From an uncultured Clostridia bacterium (GTDB lineage: Bacteria > Bacillota > Clostridia > Christensenellales > Borkfalkiaceae), in assembly GCA_944376335.1 (NCBI GenBank), contig CALWCH010000014.1:1-45604 (forward strand): 45,604 nucleotides of DNA, written 5' to 3'. The first letter of the stretch is position 1, and each line of letters starts with the position of its first letter. Below the pieces are notes generated by a model. The model saw only the letters and a list, made by a program, of their open reading frames with translations. It ran no database searches and was not told the origin of the DNA. Shown here piece by piece: positions 45,532 to 45,604 of this stretch. Made by a program: the position numbers and the translations under genes.

Positions 45532-45604
45532 GGCCCAATAGCTCAGTTGGTTAGAGCGCCAGCCTGTCACGCTGGAGGTCGACGGTTCGAGCCCGTTTTG
45601 GGTC
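45532..45604 (+). tRNA. tRNA-Asp (anticodon GTC), cut by the window end
   Basis: GGCCCAA (45532-45538) pairs with TTGGGTC at the last bases of the window, with one G-U pair. The loop CTGTCAC between CCAGC and GCTGG gives GTC. Only the discriminator base and CCA are missing. Confidence 0.93.

Overview
The window looks like chromosomal core DNA from an endospore-forming, anaerobic member of the class Clostridia with high GC (high fifties percent, judged by eye). The evidence is a spoIIAA-spoIIAB-sigF operon, spoVAD-spoVAE, a yabP-yabQ-divIC cluster, an Rnf complex in the clostridial order C-D-G-E-A-B, and rubrerythrin. No phage, transposon, CRISPR array or integrase was found. The exact lineage cannot be fixed from this sequence alone.

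Layout. 1-5.5 kb: an unrecognised protein cut by the window edge, a Nudix hydrolase, a tiny membrane protein, then ECF S-component, coaX, hom and a RimK-like ATP-grasp ligase. 5.6-10.3 kb: rnhA and proC on the minus strand, tRNA-Trp, a VTT membrane protein and typA. 10.3-13.1 kb: yabP-yabQ-divIC-ppx-M50 protease. 13.1-17 kb: an AT-richer patch with hairpins, an XRE repressor with its own operator, a low-molecular-weight tyrosine phosphatase, a GH127 enzyme and rubrerythrin. 17-20 kb: aroA diverging from a YgjP-like metalloprotease and tyrA. 20-25 kb: one tightly overlapping operon of DUF1934, MBL hydrolase, rho, ROK glucokinase, ApbE and a NusG-domain-II protein. 25-30.7 kb: the converging operon Gx transporter-rnfCDGEAB. 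ApbE is the enzyme expected to flavinylate Rnf subunits. 30.8-33.1 kb: spoVAD-spoVAE and a serine hydrolase. 33.1-38.9 kb: a complete rhamnose pathway (AraC regulator, rhaB, rhaA, rhaD, fucO). 38.9-41.9 kb: an ECF sigma factor, its membrane anti-sigma factor, and a divergent lipoprotein. 42-45.6 kb: a DtxR-like iron regulator, an orphan GspE ATPase, the spoIIA operon, tRNA-Met(CAU) and tRNA-Asp.

Two observations stand out. (1) The extracytoplasmic part of the anti-sigma factor and the divergent lipoprotein are clearly related along nearly their whole length. Both transcription units start downstream of the same unusual CCAACAAnCGG...TTGTT promoter-like motif. This suggests a self-contained ECF regulon in which the sigma factor drives a secreted copy of its own sensor domain. 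(2) At least five unrelated genes have a near-consensus sigma-A promoter whose -10 box ends exactly six bases before the ATG, with no Shine-Dalgarno site. Two sporulation-type promoters have the same geometry. This predicts leaderless mRNAs, side by side with other genes that have ordinary leaders and strong Shine-Dalgarno sites.
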